This document shows, piece after piece, positions 18,302-27,755 of a stretch of DNA of 64,000 nt; within the stretch, counting starts at the first letter, position 1; each line of letters begins with the position of its first letter. The notes below the pieces were generated by a model. That model did not search any database. It was not told where the DNA came from and worked only from the letters and a program-made list of their open reading frames with translations. Origin of the DNA: Lachnospiraceae bacterium (GTDB lineage: Bacteria > Bacillota > Clostridia > Lachnospirales > Lachnospiraceae); the NCBI GenBank assembly GCA_017439675.1, contig JAFSIQ010000039.1, positions 1-64,000 on the forward strand, given 5' to 3'. A program made the translations under genes and the position numbers.

Positions 18302-18643
18302 CTAATGCTTGGCTCGCACCTGTTCCCATTCGTCGAATCGCTCTTGGTACTGGGTGTTGAGCCATTCTATCATTTGCTCCTTTCCCTCCATATCAAATGG
18401 AAAGGTAGCTGTGGTTTTCTGTTCCTCCGGGGTGTTTTCAAACGAAAATGGTTCCGGCCAGATAATAATCTCAAACAGGGCATCCCCCTTCTTGTCTGCC
18501 GGCTTTAACGCCACATCCTCCATAGGATTTCTGGCAATTCGAAAGCGCATCCCCCTATGACTGCCAAAGTACGGCTGGGCATGCTCATACCATGTAATTC
18601 CGTAAGAATCTTTATTCTCTATCTTAACTATCTTTTTGTCCAT
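18302..18643 (-). CDS. Conserved-looking hypothetical protein, 113 residues
   Basis: I do not recognise this protein. It begins MDKKIVKIENKDSYGITWYE, is rich in aromatic and charged residues, has no signal or membrane segment, and ends in a charged helix (EWLNTQYQERFDEWEQVRAK). The start at 18643 has AGGTG five bases upstream. Its stop lies 2 bp from the stop of the convergent AraC gene. Confidence 0.65.
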   Translation of the reverse strand: MDKKIVKIENKDSYGITWYEHAQPYFGSHRGMRFRIARNPMEDVALKPADKKGDALFEIIIWPEPFSFENTPEEQKTTATFPFDMEGKEQMIEWLNTQYQERFDEWEQVRAKH

Positions 18644-18726
18644 ACCTATCACCTAAATCTCTAATCATCTCTGCTGAATCAAGTTTAATCTCTCATTATG
18701 TTTTTCATCACAAAAATTCTACAATA

Positions 18727-18915
18727 TTAACAATCAAAGTTCTTAACTGTTCCTTTCGCCCACGGACTTCCCACATCGCATCTACCATGGTGATACACCT
18801 CTTTGACCGTATCTGCATTTTCTTCCTCCGACATCTGAATCTTAATCCGGCTTGCCCCAGCCTCTACCTTTCCATCCAACATGTCAATAATATTCTGAAT
18901 GTCCTGCTCTGTCAT
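18727..18915 (-). CDS. Small hypothetical protein, 62 residues
   Basis: Starts MTEQDIQNIIDMLDGKVEAG after a strong AGGAGG, which supports it as a true gene despite its size. It has an amphipathic amino-terminal helix and a Gly/Cys/His-containing tail (YHHGRCDVGSPWAKG) ending in Cys. No family recognised. It could be a small metal-binding or redox-active protein, but two cysteines are not enough to claim that. Confidence 0.65.
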   Translation of the reverse strand: MTEQDIQNIIDMLDGKVEAGASRIKIQMSEEENADTVKEVYHHGRCDVGSPWAKGTVKNFDC

Positions 18916-18945
18916 TTTTCATCCTCCTGTAATCTCAATTCCTAG

Positions 18946-18995
18946 AAAAACACATACCTTGTGCTACTCCATTGTGAACGACATAAAGCGTATGT
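18946..18995 (-). terminator. Terminator of the HAD phosphatase gene
   Basis: On the minus strand ACATAC plus CTT (with a one-base bulge; 18986-18995) pairs with AAG plus GTATGT (18952-18960), and five T follow after one base (18946-18950). The stem abuts the stop codon. Confidence 0.6.
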
Positions 18996-19649
18996 TTACA
19001 ATCCTCTCATATATTCAATCACATGTAGGAGAGATGGCAAAATGACCTCTGACAGTTCCTTCATCTCAGCCGTGGGTTCTGCCATATCTGGAACCATAAT
19101 CGGTTTCATATTAGCTGCATAAGCTGCGCGAATTCCATTGTAGGAATCCTCGATTGCAAATGTCTCTGCCGGCACTACCTGCAACTGTTCACAGGCTTTC
19201 AAAAATATCTCTGGATGAGGTTTGCTATTGGTCACCATATCTCCACATACAATCTTTTCGAAGTAATCAATGATACCTGCCTGGGTCAATTGCCATGTTA
19301 CCACCTGTTCTCGTGTAGAGGATGCCAGTGCAACCTTCACACCCCCCTCCTTCAAAAAGGACAACAATTCCACCACACCAAGTTTCATACAAAGAGCACC
19401 TTCTCTTGCCCTCTTATGGTAAAGGTCTGACATTTCCTGTTTGTACGCATCATATGGGAAGTCTGCCCCATAACGCAACAACCATTTCTCCTTTGATGCC
19501 TGACGATTCAACCCTAGACATTCCTTACAGGCTTCTTCCACACCCTTTATACCGTATTTGTTCGCTGTTTCTTTCCAACAGTCCACCACAAGGCGTTCCG
19601 AGTCAAATATTACACCATCCATATCAAACACAACTGCATTGATGTTCAT
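18996..19649 (-). CDS. HAD-superfamily phosphatase/phosphomutase
   Basis: A 217-residue haloacid dehalogenase-like hydrolase of the beta-phosphoglucomutase/GPH group. Motif I is VVFDMDGVIFDSE with the nucleophile Asp, motif II VALASSTRE, motif III the lysine in VTNSKPHPEIFLKA, and motif IV FAIEDSYNGIRAAYAA. The cap domain lies between residues ~18 and 80. The start at 19649 (MNINAVVFDMDG) has AGGAGG 10 nt upstream and fits the family. The substrate cannot be told from sequence; a sugar phosphate is likely. Confidence 0.93.
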   Translation of the reverse strand: MNINAVVFDMDGVIFDSERLVVDCWKETANKYGIKGVEEACKECLGLNRQASKEKWLLRYGADFPYDAYKQEMSDLYHKRAREGALCMKLGVVELLSFLKEGGVKVALASSTREQVVTWQLTQAGIIDYFEKIVCGDMVTNSKPHPEIFLKACEQLQVVPAETFAIEDSYNGIRAAYAANMKPIMVPDMAEPTAEMKELSEVILPSLLHVIEYMRGL

Positions 19650-19747
19650 AGTTGTCCATCCTCCTAAGGTCATCGAAATTCTTCCATCACTTTGCCAAAC
19701 CATATTGCCAACAATATTTCACAACAAAGTCTGCCGTCTACAAATCA

Positions 19748-20590
19748 TCAAATCCCAAGATATTGCTTCAAAGCTTCTATACTCCTGTTGCAATCCTCCA
19801 CACCCAAATCGTACATTTCCTGAAGCTTATTCTCATCTCTTTCAATGCGCTTAATATCAACTGTCCGAGATGGTCGAATCACAAAGATTTCCTTGTTATT
19901 TTCCATATCAATAATCTTTTCCACCGTATCGTTATAATTCTGATAGCGATTACACAACGTTTCTACAAAATCTGGATACTTTCCATATGCCAACTGATAC
20001 AACAAACGATTGGACGGTTTCTTGCGATACTCAAGTGGTCTAGTCAGCACTACAATAATCTTATCATATCCAAGTGCCTTACATTTCTCTACCGGAATAC
20101 TATCTGCTAGTCCACCATCCAAATATTTCTTTCCATCCAATTCCACCATTTTAGAAACCAAAGGCATAGCAGATGTAGCACGCAACACCTCCATCTCATC
20201 AAAGAGATTGGAGAGCTTTCGATACTCCACCTGTCCTGTCTCCACGTTGGTAATGGTAGCATAAAAATCTGTACCTGATTTCTCAAATGCTTCCTGGTCA
20301 AACACATCTAACTTCTGTGGCACTGTATAAAAGGAAAATTCCTTATTGATAATATTACCCGTGGTTAAAAATGAGCGAAGACCCATATATCTTGGGTCTT
20401 TTGCATATTTCTTATTATATCGAATAACACGTCCTCGCTGTCTTGACGGATAATTCACTCCGAACAACACACCTGCCGACGACCCCACGATTCCGTCCAC
20501 GGGAATATCGTGATCCATAAAAATGTCCAACACACCTGCGGTGTACATGCCACGCATAGCACCACCCTCTAATACTAATCCGACACTCAT
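19748..20590 (-). CDS. Patatin-like phospholipase
   Basis: Predicted serine lipase with a Ser-Asp dyad, 280 residues. The oxyanion motif LVLEGGAMRGMYTAGVLD is at the start, the nucleophile motif GSSAG at ~37, and the catalytic Asp in YLDGGLADSIP at ~158. It resembles the YjjU-type bacterial patatins. AAAGGGGAAG precedes the ATG. Only 28 bp separate it from the upstream membrane coiled-coil gene, so it is probably the last gene of the 20.6-27.8 kb operon, where a membrane lipid substrate would make sense. Confidence 0.92.
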   Translation of the reverse strand: MSVGLVLEGGAMRGMYTAGVLDIFMDHDIPVDGIVGSSAGVLFGVNYPSRQRGRVIRYNKKYAKDPRYMGLRSFLTTGNIINKEFSFYTVPQKLDVFDQEAFEKSGTDFYATITNVETGQVEYRKLSNLFDEMEVLRATSAMPLVSKMVELDGKKYLDGGLADSIPVEKCKALGYDKIIVVLTRPLEYRKKPSNRLLYQLAYGKYPDFVETLCNRYQNYNDTVEKIIDMENNKEIFVIRPSRTVDIKRIERDENKLQEMYDLGVEDCNRSIEALKQYLGI

Positions 20591-20618
20591 AACACTTCCC
20601 CTTTTTACTTGTTATCTA

Positions 20619-21797
20619 TTATTGCAAATTGATATGATAGATTTCCAATTCTCTCTTTACCTGTTCCCGAAGTCCTGGATTTGCCTTTAACATCTCCCTG
20701 ATATCTTTTAAACCGGACAGTCTTAATTCTTCGTTATATGCGATTTGCTCACGCAGTTTCTGTCTTCTCACATTCAAGGAGTGTTTCACCTCAACCATCT
20801 CTCTACTGTCAATCAATGCCACAGATTGTTTGGTCCAAATATCTGGATCCTTCACCCCATAGGTAAACAACAGCTTCGTTAATGCCTCAGATAATTCTCG
20901 CAAATCACCGGTGGTACGCTGATATTTGCGAACCTCATCCACCATAATCAAATACTGCTCATACAAATATTCCATTTCTCTTAAGCTTTTAATCTTATAC
21001 TTACCATATAAATATTCCAACGTAGATGTATTGTTAATATACTTAATCTTCACCTTATTCATCAATCCAATAGCCCGATTCTCTCTCGCCTCTGACATTT
21101 TGAACTCGTAGGAAAGATTGCGATACGTCACCACGATAAGTGCCGTCATAGCAACCACCACAAGAATAATCAGTAACACTGGAACCAGCATACTATTCTC
21201 TGTTAACAAGCCAACGACCGCTAGAGTTACGATTAACAACACCGAAACTGTTCCAAACACCGTGAGAAAAAGACGAAGCCTACTTTGACGGTCCTCAATG
21301 GAACGTTGCAAATACTCTTGAGTATTCTTCTCTGCTTCCAAATGCTTCATATCTCTCTTAATTTTCATATCCATATCTTCTAGGTCTTTCAATCTTCCAA
21401 AAATCTCAGTAAGTTCCTTTTCCACCCCCTGAATCATTCGGAAATTCTCATCGCTGATGCGGTCATCTGAATGCAGAAACTGTGTAGTTTCATTTTCTAA
21501 AAATGCAATCTTCTTAGCAATATCCGTAATTTCCTGACGAACATTCTGAGGAAGTTCTTCTATGGTCTGAATATCCGTAAAGTAGGATGTTACCATTTCA
21601 TACTCCACACGTAAATCCTCCATCTGATAGGTCGCATCCACAATCTGGTCGCACTTGTACACCACATCGTCACCCGGACCTTCCTCTTCCTGCCCTTGCC
21701 GTTTAGCCAAGAAGCTGTCTATACTCTCATATTCAAATGATTCCTCTGTCACCTCAGTCTTAGTAAAAATATCCTTGACTGTGTCAAATAACTTCAT
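20619..21797 (-). CDS. Membrane protein with coiled coils, unknown function
   Basis: A 392-residue protein I do not recognise. The first ~175 residues are charged and helical with coiled-coil character (IAKKIAFLENETTQFLHSDD, VEKELTEIFGRLKDLED). Two adjacent hydrophobic segments follow at ~182-202 and ~205-225, then a second long helical region to the end with no enzyme motif. The hairpin topology suggests both halves lie in the cytoplasm. AAGGAGCTATTAG precedes the ATG. It sits 50 bp after the TPR gene and 28 bp before the patatin gene, so it may anchor a complex to the membrane. Confidence 0.8.
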   Translation of the reverse strand: MKLFDTVKDIFTKTEVTEESFEYESIDSFLAKRQGQEEEGPGDDVVYKCDQIVDATYQMEDLRVEYEMVTSYFTDIQTIEELPQNVRQEITDIAKKIAFLENETTQFLHSDDRISDENFRMIQGVEKELTEIFGRLKDLEDMDMKIKRDMKHLEAEKNTQEYLQRSIEDRQSRLRLFLTVFGTVSVLLIVTLAVVGLLTENSMLVPVLLIILVVVAMTALIVVTYRNLSYEFKMSEARENRAIGLMNKVKIKYINNTSTLEYLYGKYKIKSLREMEYLYEQYLIMVDEVRKYQRTTGDLRELSEALTKLLFTYGVKDPDIWTKQSVALIDSREMVEVKHSLNVRRQKLREQIAYNEELRLSGLKDIREMLKANPGLREQVKRELEIYHINLQ

Positions 21798-21847
21798 AAC
21801 TAATAGCTCCTTAACTTAAGACTCATCCACAAGCATTCTGCATAAAT

Positions 21848-22681
21848 CTATATCATCTGTTCCCTAAATTCCTTCTTTAACTTTTCTACCACCGTATCCA
21901 TCCGCTTGTTAAAATCAGTCAGATTATTCTTCTGGTAGTGGAAAATCGCCTTTTCCATGCGGTGATAAAGTGGAGAACCAGTTACATCCCTTTCACCATT
22001 ATCAATAGCCTCATAGATGTCCGGCAACATGCTTTCTGCATCATAATACTTAGCAAGCACCTCCACCTCAGACTTATCCTTCATAGTGGCAAGCAACAGC
22101 AAGCATTGATATACAGACTGCTTGTCATTCCGTAATTCGTATGCCTTCTGATAAGACTTGATTGCTTCCTCTAATTCAAAATTATTGGCAAGTGCCACCC
22201 CACGGTTATGGTAAACGGCACCTAGCAGCTTGTCATTGTTCATATCCTTATACTGCTCTATTATCTCGTCATAAATGCCGGCCGCCTTCACATACTTGCG
22301 ATACCGCAAGAATCCGTCAGCCTGTTTCTTCCGAAACTGTGGTGGTGTCAACCCCTTCATCCGTTCCACCTGCAAAATAAACTCCTTCACCTCAGGAATG
22401 GTATAAAATTCCTTATGCGTGAGTATGGTAGTCAGAAGATCTGTCAAATCTGTTGTTTCCTTTTCCTTTACTACACGAAGCTTCAATGCAAGCTCTGGCA
22501 TATTAATTTCCTTCTCTATCCAAGAAAATAATTTCTTGTCGATATGCTCCTCAGAAATCAGTGCAATATTATTGTACACATAGTAGCAAAGCTCCTCATA
22601 GGAAAACACTTCTATCTTGGTGTTGGGAAAAATGTATGAAGTTTTCGCTGTCGGTGTGTCACACAATATTACTCTTGCCAT
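21848..22681 (-). CDS. TPR-containing protein of the 20-28 kb operon
   Basis: A 277-residue soluble protein. The first ~110 residues form an unrecognised domain (MARVILCDTPTAKTSYIFPN). Residues ~120-205 contain tetratricopeptide repeats, for instance ADGFLRYRKYVKAAGIYDEI and NRGVALANNFELEEAIKSYQ, and the tail is helical and charged. AAAGGAAATGTT precedes the ATG. It is 76 bp downstream of the actin/Hsp70-like gene. TPR domains usually bind peptides or partners, so it may bridge the ATPase-like protein and the other components. Confidence 0.85.
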   Translation of the reverse strand: MARVILCDTPTAKTSYIFPNTKIEVFSYEELCYYVYNNIALISEEHIDKKLFSWIEKEINMPELALKLRVVKEKETTDLTDLLTTILTHKEFYTIPEVKEFILQVERMKGLTPPQFRKKQADGFLRYRKYVKAAGIYDEIIEQYKDMNNDKLLGAVYHNRGVALANNFELEEAIKSYQKAYELRNDKQSVYQCLLLLATMKDKSEVEVLAKYYDAESMLPDIYEAIDNGERDVTGSPLYHRMEKAIFHYQKNNLTDFNKRMDTVVEKLKKEFREQMI

Positions 22682-22757
22682 AACATTTCCTTTCTGTAAC
22701 TGTTCCTCCTAATCTGTTCGGGGTAAATCCCTGTCCAGACTTTTCTATTCCCTCACA

Positions 22758-24014
22758 TCAGCCAATGGAAAAATCCTTTCGGTATATCTTGTTGGTAGTT
22801 GGATATATCTTTCCAAATCCCATATCCCGTATAATAATTGCACCCATTTTCTCATCGTACATTTCCACCTCCAAGCAAAGCTTTGTCGTTTTCGGTGGAC
22901 GCTTCGGCAATCCATGAACCTCAATAATTTCCTTCACGATATCCTTGGATATCTTATCGCGATAAATCATCTCCACTCGGTTGGTATCATCCAAAAATAC
23001 AGTAACCTTACCATTCATGTTGTACCATTCTTTGCCCCCAATAGCAATCGGGCAAAACCGATTCCGACCTTCTACTTCTCCTACATTGACCCCAATATCA
23101 AAAGGAATGCTTCCTTCTGTACATAAAATATAGTCCCTGTCCTCTTCGTAGGCTCCAAGTCTCGCATGATAACAGGCTCCCTTTGTATAGATATTCTGTC
23201 CCATAAAGACACGTCTGCCATCACAGAGAACCTTGGTGGCTTCCTCTATCCACTGGTCATTAAAACCGGGACCTGTTAAGTAAACCGTAGAAATATAGGT
23301 TTCCCGCATCCTTTCTCTTGCAAGTTCGGCGAAATGCTTATCCAACTGCTCCACGTCCTGAAATAGCATGGTATACGGCATATCACTTCGCATATCGTCA
23401 TGCTTCAAGGTAAAAATTCTGGTATTGCCCTGATGCTTCTTATCGATGCGATAATATTCCATTCCGTCTGTTCCATACTCGAACATGGCAATGCTGTTGG
23501 TTCGAAGCTTCTCATCCTGCCGCATCACATATTGGAAAAATGCATTCTCATGACTCATGACATAAAATGCTTCCTTGGACAGTTTCAACTCTTCCCGTAA
23601 CTGACAAAGCACCTTATAAATAGTCGGGTGGTAGGTTTCTAACGTCACCGTTAACCCCTTTAGCTGATACTCCTCGGAGCGCGCCATGAAATCCTCTACA
23701 TGGGTTCTCAGCAAAATGAGTAACAACACTTCATAGGTATAGGACGCACCATCCACCACCACGTGATTCGGTGAATCTATGTTATGGACAATGTCCTCTA
23801 CAATAATTCCTTCCTGCTGAAACCGGATGGTACTCACATTGTTGCCTACATACCACTTCTTCTCCTCTAACGAATAGAACATGACATTAGGAAGCTGATA
23901 GGTCTCCGAATTATTCAATTGATATATGGACTCCGGCTCTTTCTTATCTTCCCGAAAGAACGAAAGCTGAAGATTCTTCTTGCACAAATCCAGTCCAATA
24001 TAGATATCCTTCAT
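22758..24014 (-). CDS. Divergent actin/Hsp70-fold protein (DUF5716-like)
   Basis: A 418-residue protein whose motifs fit the ASKHA (actin/Hsp70) nucleotide-binding fold. Residues 4-20 (IYIGLDLCKKNLQLSFF) resemble phosphate loop 1. Residues ~174-190 (SIAMFEYGTDGMEYYRI) resemble phosphate loop 2 with an unusual Glu-Tyr-Gly-Thr. Residues ~243-285 (VYLTGPGFNDQW, then KGACYHA) resemble the adenosine motif. From ~300 on there is a distinct beta-rich domain. The length suits an isolated nucleotide-binding domain plus a small extra domain rather than a DnaK chaperone. I associate it with DUF5716 from memory only. AAAGGAG precedes the ATG. Confidence 0.8.
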   Translation of the reverse strand: MKDIYIGLDLCKKNLQLSFFREDKKEPESIYQLNNSETYQLPNVMFYSLEEKKWYVGNNVSTIRFQQEGIIVEDIVHNIDSPNHVVVDGASYTYEVLLLILLRTHVEDFMARSEEYQLKGLTVTLETYHPTIYKVLCQLREELKLSKEAFYVMSHENAFFQYVMRQDEKLRTNSIAMFEYGTDGMEYYRIDKKHQGNTRIFTLKHDDMRSDMPYTMLFQDVEQLDKHFAELARERMRETYISTVYLTGPGFNDQWIEEATKVLCDGRRVFMGQNIYTKGACYHARLGAYEEDRDYILCTEGSIPFDIGVNVGEVEGRNRFCPIAIGGKEWYNMNGKVTVFLDDTNRVEMIYRDKISKDIVKEIIEVHGLPKRPPKTTKLCLEVEMYDEKMGAIIIRDMGFGKIYPTTNKIYRKDFSIG

Positions 24015-24046
24015 GTTCTACTCCTTTCTATTAACCATCAAGTATT

Positions 24047-24124
24047 TGCGAAACTCTCAAGTAAATGTCACAAGTTGGTTTGTTTACTTTGTCTAACTTT
24101 CATACAAATCATTAGAGTTTCGCA
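24047..24124 (-). other. 11 bp perfect inverted repeat inside the operon
   Basis: TGCGAAACTCT (24047-24057) pairs with AGAGTTTCGCA (24114-24124) around a 56 nt loop that itself holds shorter pairings. It fills most of the 155 bp gap between the first and second genes. There is no T-run, so RNA processing, differential stability or regulation is more likely than termination. Confidence 0.5.
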
Positions 24125-24169
24125 ATCATCTAAACCAAGCACTTAAGAAATGTGACACATTTCGTTCCT

Positions 24170-27100
24170 CTACTCCATCAACTGTAGATTCTCCTCCACA
24201 ATGCTTGATAGCTTCAAATATTTGTCAATTTTGTTAATTAGGGTCTGATTCTCCCCAATCTCTTGGTTCACTAGCATAGAATTCAGCATTTCAAAGCGGT
24301 TCTCATAGGCCTCCGTCTCGCCCTTCGCTTTCATCCCTTCGCTTTCATATACCTTGGTAAAGCCTGCCATGCCCTCTGGCATCTGATAGAGAAGATTCTC
24401 CCCATGGAATAACACGAATTCCTTCACATAATATCCAGGAACCACCTCCATCATTCTAGCAACCTTATTACATTCTGGTTTCTCTACACCGGCTTGTATA
24501 CCATAGGTAAAGGTAATCTGCTTTCCAGCCTTTCCCCTTGTCACCACATAGGTCATTAAGAACAAGTCCTTCGGCAGCTTCATATATTCCTTGAAACCTC
24601 TGAAAAACGGTAGCATAATTCCACGCTTCATAAATGCTTCCACCTGCTGTTTCGCCCATGCAATCTCCCGTTCCTCTAACTTGGTCTTACGACTTAAAAA
24701 CAACAACAGTGCCACCTCGCACATGTCGTCTCTCCATTCATCTGTCACCATTTGTGTATACAGTGTATGGAAAAAGTCCTCTGGCATTTCTTTCTCCTCC
24801 ACAAGGTACGCAAAGGACGCTCTCTTTAGAAACGCCTTAATTACCATTCCATGTCTCTTCTTCTTGGTGTAAGAAGCAAACACCTTGAAAATATCACCGT
24901 GCCACTGTTCAGTATAAAGGGTTGCACAGATAATATTTTCCTCCATCAAATCCAATCTAGAAAGTCTTCCATTGGCACGCTTCCAAAGCTTTATCATGTC
25001 ATGCAGACTACTCTGATAGTAATCCACCAAATATCCTAAAATCTCAGGGGTGTCCTGTCCCAACCGGTAAAGATAAACAGCCATAGAGACCAAAACCTCT
25101 TCTTTTTCGTATTGTGGAATGGTTATCATTTTCTCCACCAACTGCACCATGTTCTCCGGCGTCACTCCCTGATATCCAAATCGCTTCACCGCCTCATAAG
25201 CCTTGTCATAAAGCTTACAAAAAATCAGATAGGTGATATATTCCACGCCATTCTTTGCCGATACATACGCTGCATCTACACGGCTTACATAGCTTCTTAA
25301 AATCTCCATATCCTGCTGCTCATAGTAGTACCGCACAATGCCATATATCGCCTGTTGCTTTGTCTCGGTACTCACCACCGGAAACGCCAACATATCTCTG
25401 GCGATATTCACCTCCCGCGCCTTGGTTGCCTCAAAGGCACGAAGTGCTTCATACTGATATAATACATATCGATAATCATCACTGGCGTAACGGCTCAAAA
25501 TATCCATGTATTCCTCTTCATCCACCAGCTTCTGAAGCTTATACGGAATGGTGCTGACGTAACGGTTCTTATCCTTGCCAACCAAGGAAATCACAGCAGA
25601 TTCCGTAATCATATCCACATATGCCACATGGTTGATAACCGGAACAACCTCTTCCTTCTCTAACTCCTTGTGTGCCACTACCACTGCAATGATGTTGTCA
25701 TTCAACACAGTCAGCTTGCGCTTAAAGATAACATTGACAATACTTGCTGCAAAGTGTGGTGTAACTGCCTGCGGTTTCAAAAACTCACTGTAGAGCACAG
25801 ACAAATCATCACTCATGTTGCCCTTGATAATCTGACCTTCCATAAATGCGGTCATATTCGGCAAATAATTCTCATACTGCCCCAAATAATGACGCTTATT
25901 GTGCACCACATTAGCATAGAGGTACGCGTACTCCTTATCCGTCAGGGTACTCTTATAATTGAAGTATCGAAGCACAGAATCCGGCATTAGCCCGTAATTA
26001 CTCTTATCCATACTGCGCAGATAATTTTCCTGAATACCCACAATCTTAAATCCGCATTTGATACCCTCAAGGTAATACGGATGATAAAAATGTTCCAGCT
26101 TATTACCACGAATCAACAAGCTACATATAATCCGAATCACATCTGGCTTTTTCTTCACGTCATAAATCATGGCAAGCAGCGAAAATACCCTCTTTGAAAA
26201 TTCCTTTTCCCTTGCAGCTAACTGCAAAAATTCTTCCTCTGCCTCTTTGCTCAAATAATGATTCTTAAGTCCAAATTTAACCGCGGATAATTCCACCGAT
26301 GACAATTTCTTCATCAACAATGGATCCTGGTTAATAATATCACAGACCTCAATTGCTAGAATTGGGCTCTCGTAGCCACCCATGTATAAGCCTTCTATCT
26401 GGGTAAACAGCCATTGCTTGTCCTTCTGGTATCTCTCATCCAAATAAATCAAAAGCCAAAAATAAAACAGTTTATCTGATTCTGTCTCCAAGGCCTTCTC
26501 AATCTCCTGACACGCCTTGACAATCAGTCTCACATCCTTTGACAACAACGCCTTTAAATACATGGTATAGCAACGTTCTCTTTTACCATCCATAGATGGA
26601 TCCATATCCGCTTCCATGCGACGAATTTCCTGTCTCGCATTCTCCTCCTGACCGGACAAAATGCTCATGTGAATCAATCCAAGCTTATATACACCCACAC
26701 ACGGCTCAAAGCCAATCAGCTTCTGCAACGCCTCTCTCGTTTTCTCCACAAAGCCCATAAGTGGAAGCAAACCAATCCTGTAATCCAAATAATTATGAAT
26801 CAAGGCTGCCACTTCTAGCTTGTGTAGCTTGCGGTCATGATTCCGATGCACCAACACACGGGAACTCTCCTCCGGCTTGCGTATTACAATATGTACTGCT
26901 ATCTTTTGATAGGTATTTTCCAAATAAATGACACCAGTGGTGGTCTCATTCTCATCTAACTGTTCCGGGTCTAAGGTGTAGTGCACAAGACAGGTATCTC
27001 CAGAAAAGTCCATACTACAAACTCTGCCTTGCTCCAAACCGATGAACTTGGCATCGGTGGATACCTTCATATCACAGTAGCCCCATGTATTCTTTCTAAG

Positions 27101-27742
27101 CACCAGCTCATGCTGTTCCTTCATTTTCGGAAAATGGTAGTAAAAACGGTCATGCTCCACCTGCAACGTCATAGCACGCTTCTTGTGGGTATAGACCAAA
27201 AATTCCTCTAAGGCAAGGTTCTTATCCGGCGATACCTTGAGGCTTCTGTAAGCACGAATATAATCCTCATTACCTGATAACAAGGTGCTCTCAAATTCAT
27301 CGGAACAGAATATCTCCAATGCTTTCTCCCAGTTTTCCTCAGCCAAAGCAGAGAACTTCATCAAATCCTCCAAGGCAATTCCATTGGCATCAATAAATGG
27401 TGCCACAATCTCGATGTTGTATGGAATCTTCTTCTCCACACCATTACCAATCAAGTGAAGTGCCCCCTCATAGGTACTTCCCTTTTTCTTTGCATTTCCA
27501 TCAAACTGAAAATGAATCTCTCCCTTTCTGCCAATAACGCTATGGTCACTTAAACACAACAAATAGGCATCGTCATATACCATCATTTTCATTGGCACAT
27601 CATTGTCAGATGTAATGGAAATGCTACCGGTATATACGCTGCCCGCTTCTATCTTAAGTTGTAAGTAGCTTTTTGAAATTGTTATCTCAGGATATTCTAC
27701 GCAGAAATCTCCCTTTGCATACTGTTCAACTTTGCTCTTCAT
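24170..27742 (-). CDS. Large helical-repeat protein with Ig-like N-terminus (DUF5717-like)
   Basis: A 1190-residue protein with no signal peptide or membrane segment. The start at 27742 (MKSKVEQYAKGDFCVEYPE) has GGAG 5 nt upstream; a longer TTG-initiated form would have no site. Two beta-sandwich-like domains occupy about residues 10-115 and 200-305. A long alpha-solenoid with degenerate TPR-like helix pairs spans ~310-1060, and a beta-rich carboxy-terminal domain (VVTRGKAGKQITFTYGIQAG) follows. No catalytic motif is visible. I associate it with DUF5717 from memory. As first gene of the operon it is probably the scaffold for the actin/Hsp70-like and TPR partners. Confidence 0.82.
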   Translation of the reverse strand: MKSKVEQYAKGDFCVEYPEITISKSYLQLKIEAGSVYTGSISITSDNDVPMKMMVYDDAYLLCLSDHSVIGRKGEIHFQFDGNAKKKGSTYEGALHLIGNGVEKKIPYNIEIVAPFIDANGIALEDLMKFSALAEENWEKALEIFCSDEFESTLLSGNEDYIRAYRSLKVSPDKNLALEEFLVYTHKKRAMTLQVEHDRFYYHFPKMKEQHELVLRKNTWGYCDMKVSTDAKFIGLEQGRVCSMDFSGDTCLVHYTLDPEQLDENETTTGVIYLENTYQKIAVHIVIRKPEESSRVLVHRNHDRKLHKLEVAALIHNYLDYRIGLLPLMGFVEKTREALQKLIGFEPCVGVYKLGLIHMSILSGQEENARQEIRRMEADMDPSMDGKRERCYTMYLKALLSKDVRLIVKACQEIEKALETESDKLFYFWLLIYLDERYQKDKQWLFTQIEGLYMGGYESPILAIEVCDIINQDPLLMKKLSSVELSAVKFGLKNHYLSKEAEEEFLQLAAREKEFSKRVFSLLAMIYDVKKKPDVIRIICSLLIRGNKLEHFYHPYYLEGIKCGFKIVGIQENYLRSMDKSNYGLMPDSVLRYFNYKSTLTDKEYAYLYANVVHNKRHYLGQYENYLPNMTAFMEGQIIKGNMSDDLSVLYSEFLKPQAVTPHFAASIVNVIFKRKLTVLNDNIIAVVVAHKELEKEEVVPVINHVAYVDMITESAVISLVGKDKNRYVSTIPYKLQKLVDEEEYMDILSRYASDDYRYVLYQYEALRAFEATKAREVNIARDMLAFPVVSTETKQQAIYGIVRYYYEQQDMEILRSYVSRVDAAYVSAKNGVEYITYLIFCKLYDKAYEAVKRFGYQGVTPENMVQLVEKMITIPQYEKEEVLVSMAVYLYRLGQDTPEILGYLVDYYQSSLHDMIKLWKRANGRLSRLDLMEENIICATLYTEQWHGDIFKVFASYTKKKRHGMVIKAFLKRASFAYLVEEKEMPEDFFHTLYTQMVTDEWRDDMCEVALLLFLSRKTKLEEREIAWAKQQVEAFMKRGIMLPFFRGFKEYMKLPKDLFLMTYVVTRGKAGKQITFTYGIQAGVEKPECNKVARMMEVVPGYYVKEFVLFHGENLLYQMPEGMAGFTKVYESEGMKAKGETEAYENRFEMLNSMLVNQEIGENQTLINKIDKYLKLSSIVEENLQLME

Positions 27743-27755
27743 AGATTCTCCATTC

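Noticed and set aside
24170-27742. Large adhesin or surface protein
   Set aside because: There is no signal peptide, membrane segment or wall-sorting motif; the composition fits a cytoplasmic helical-repeat scaffold.
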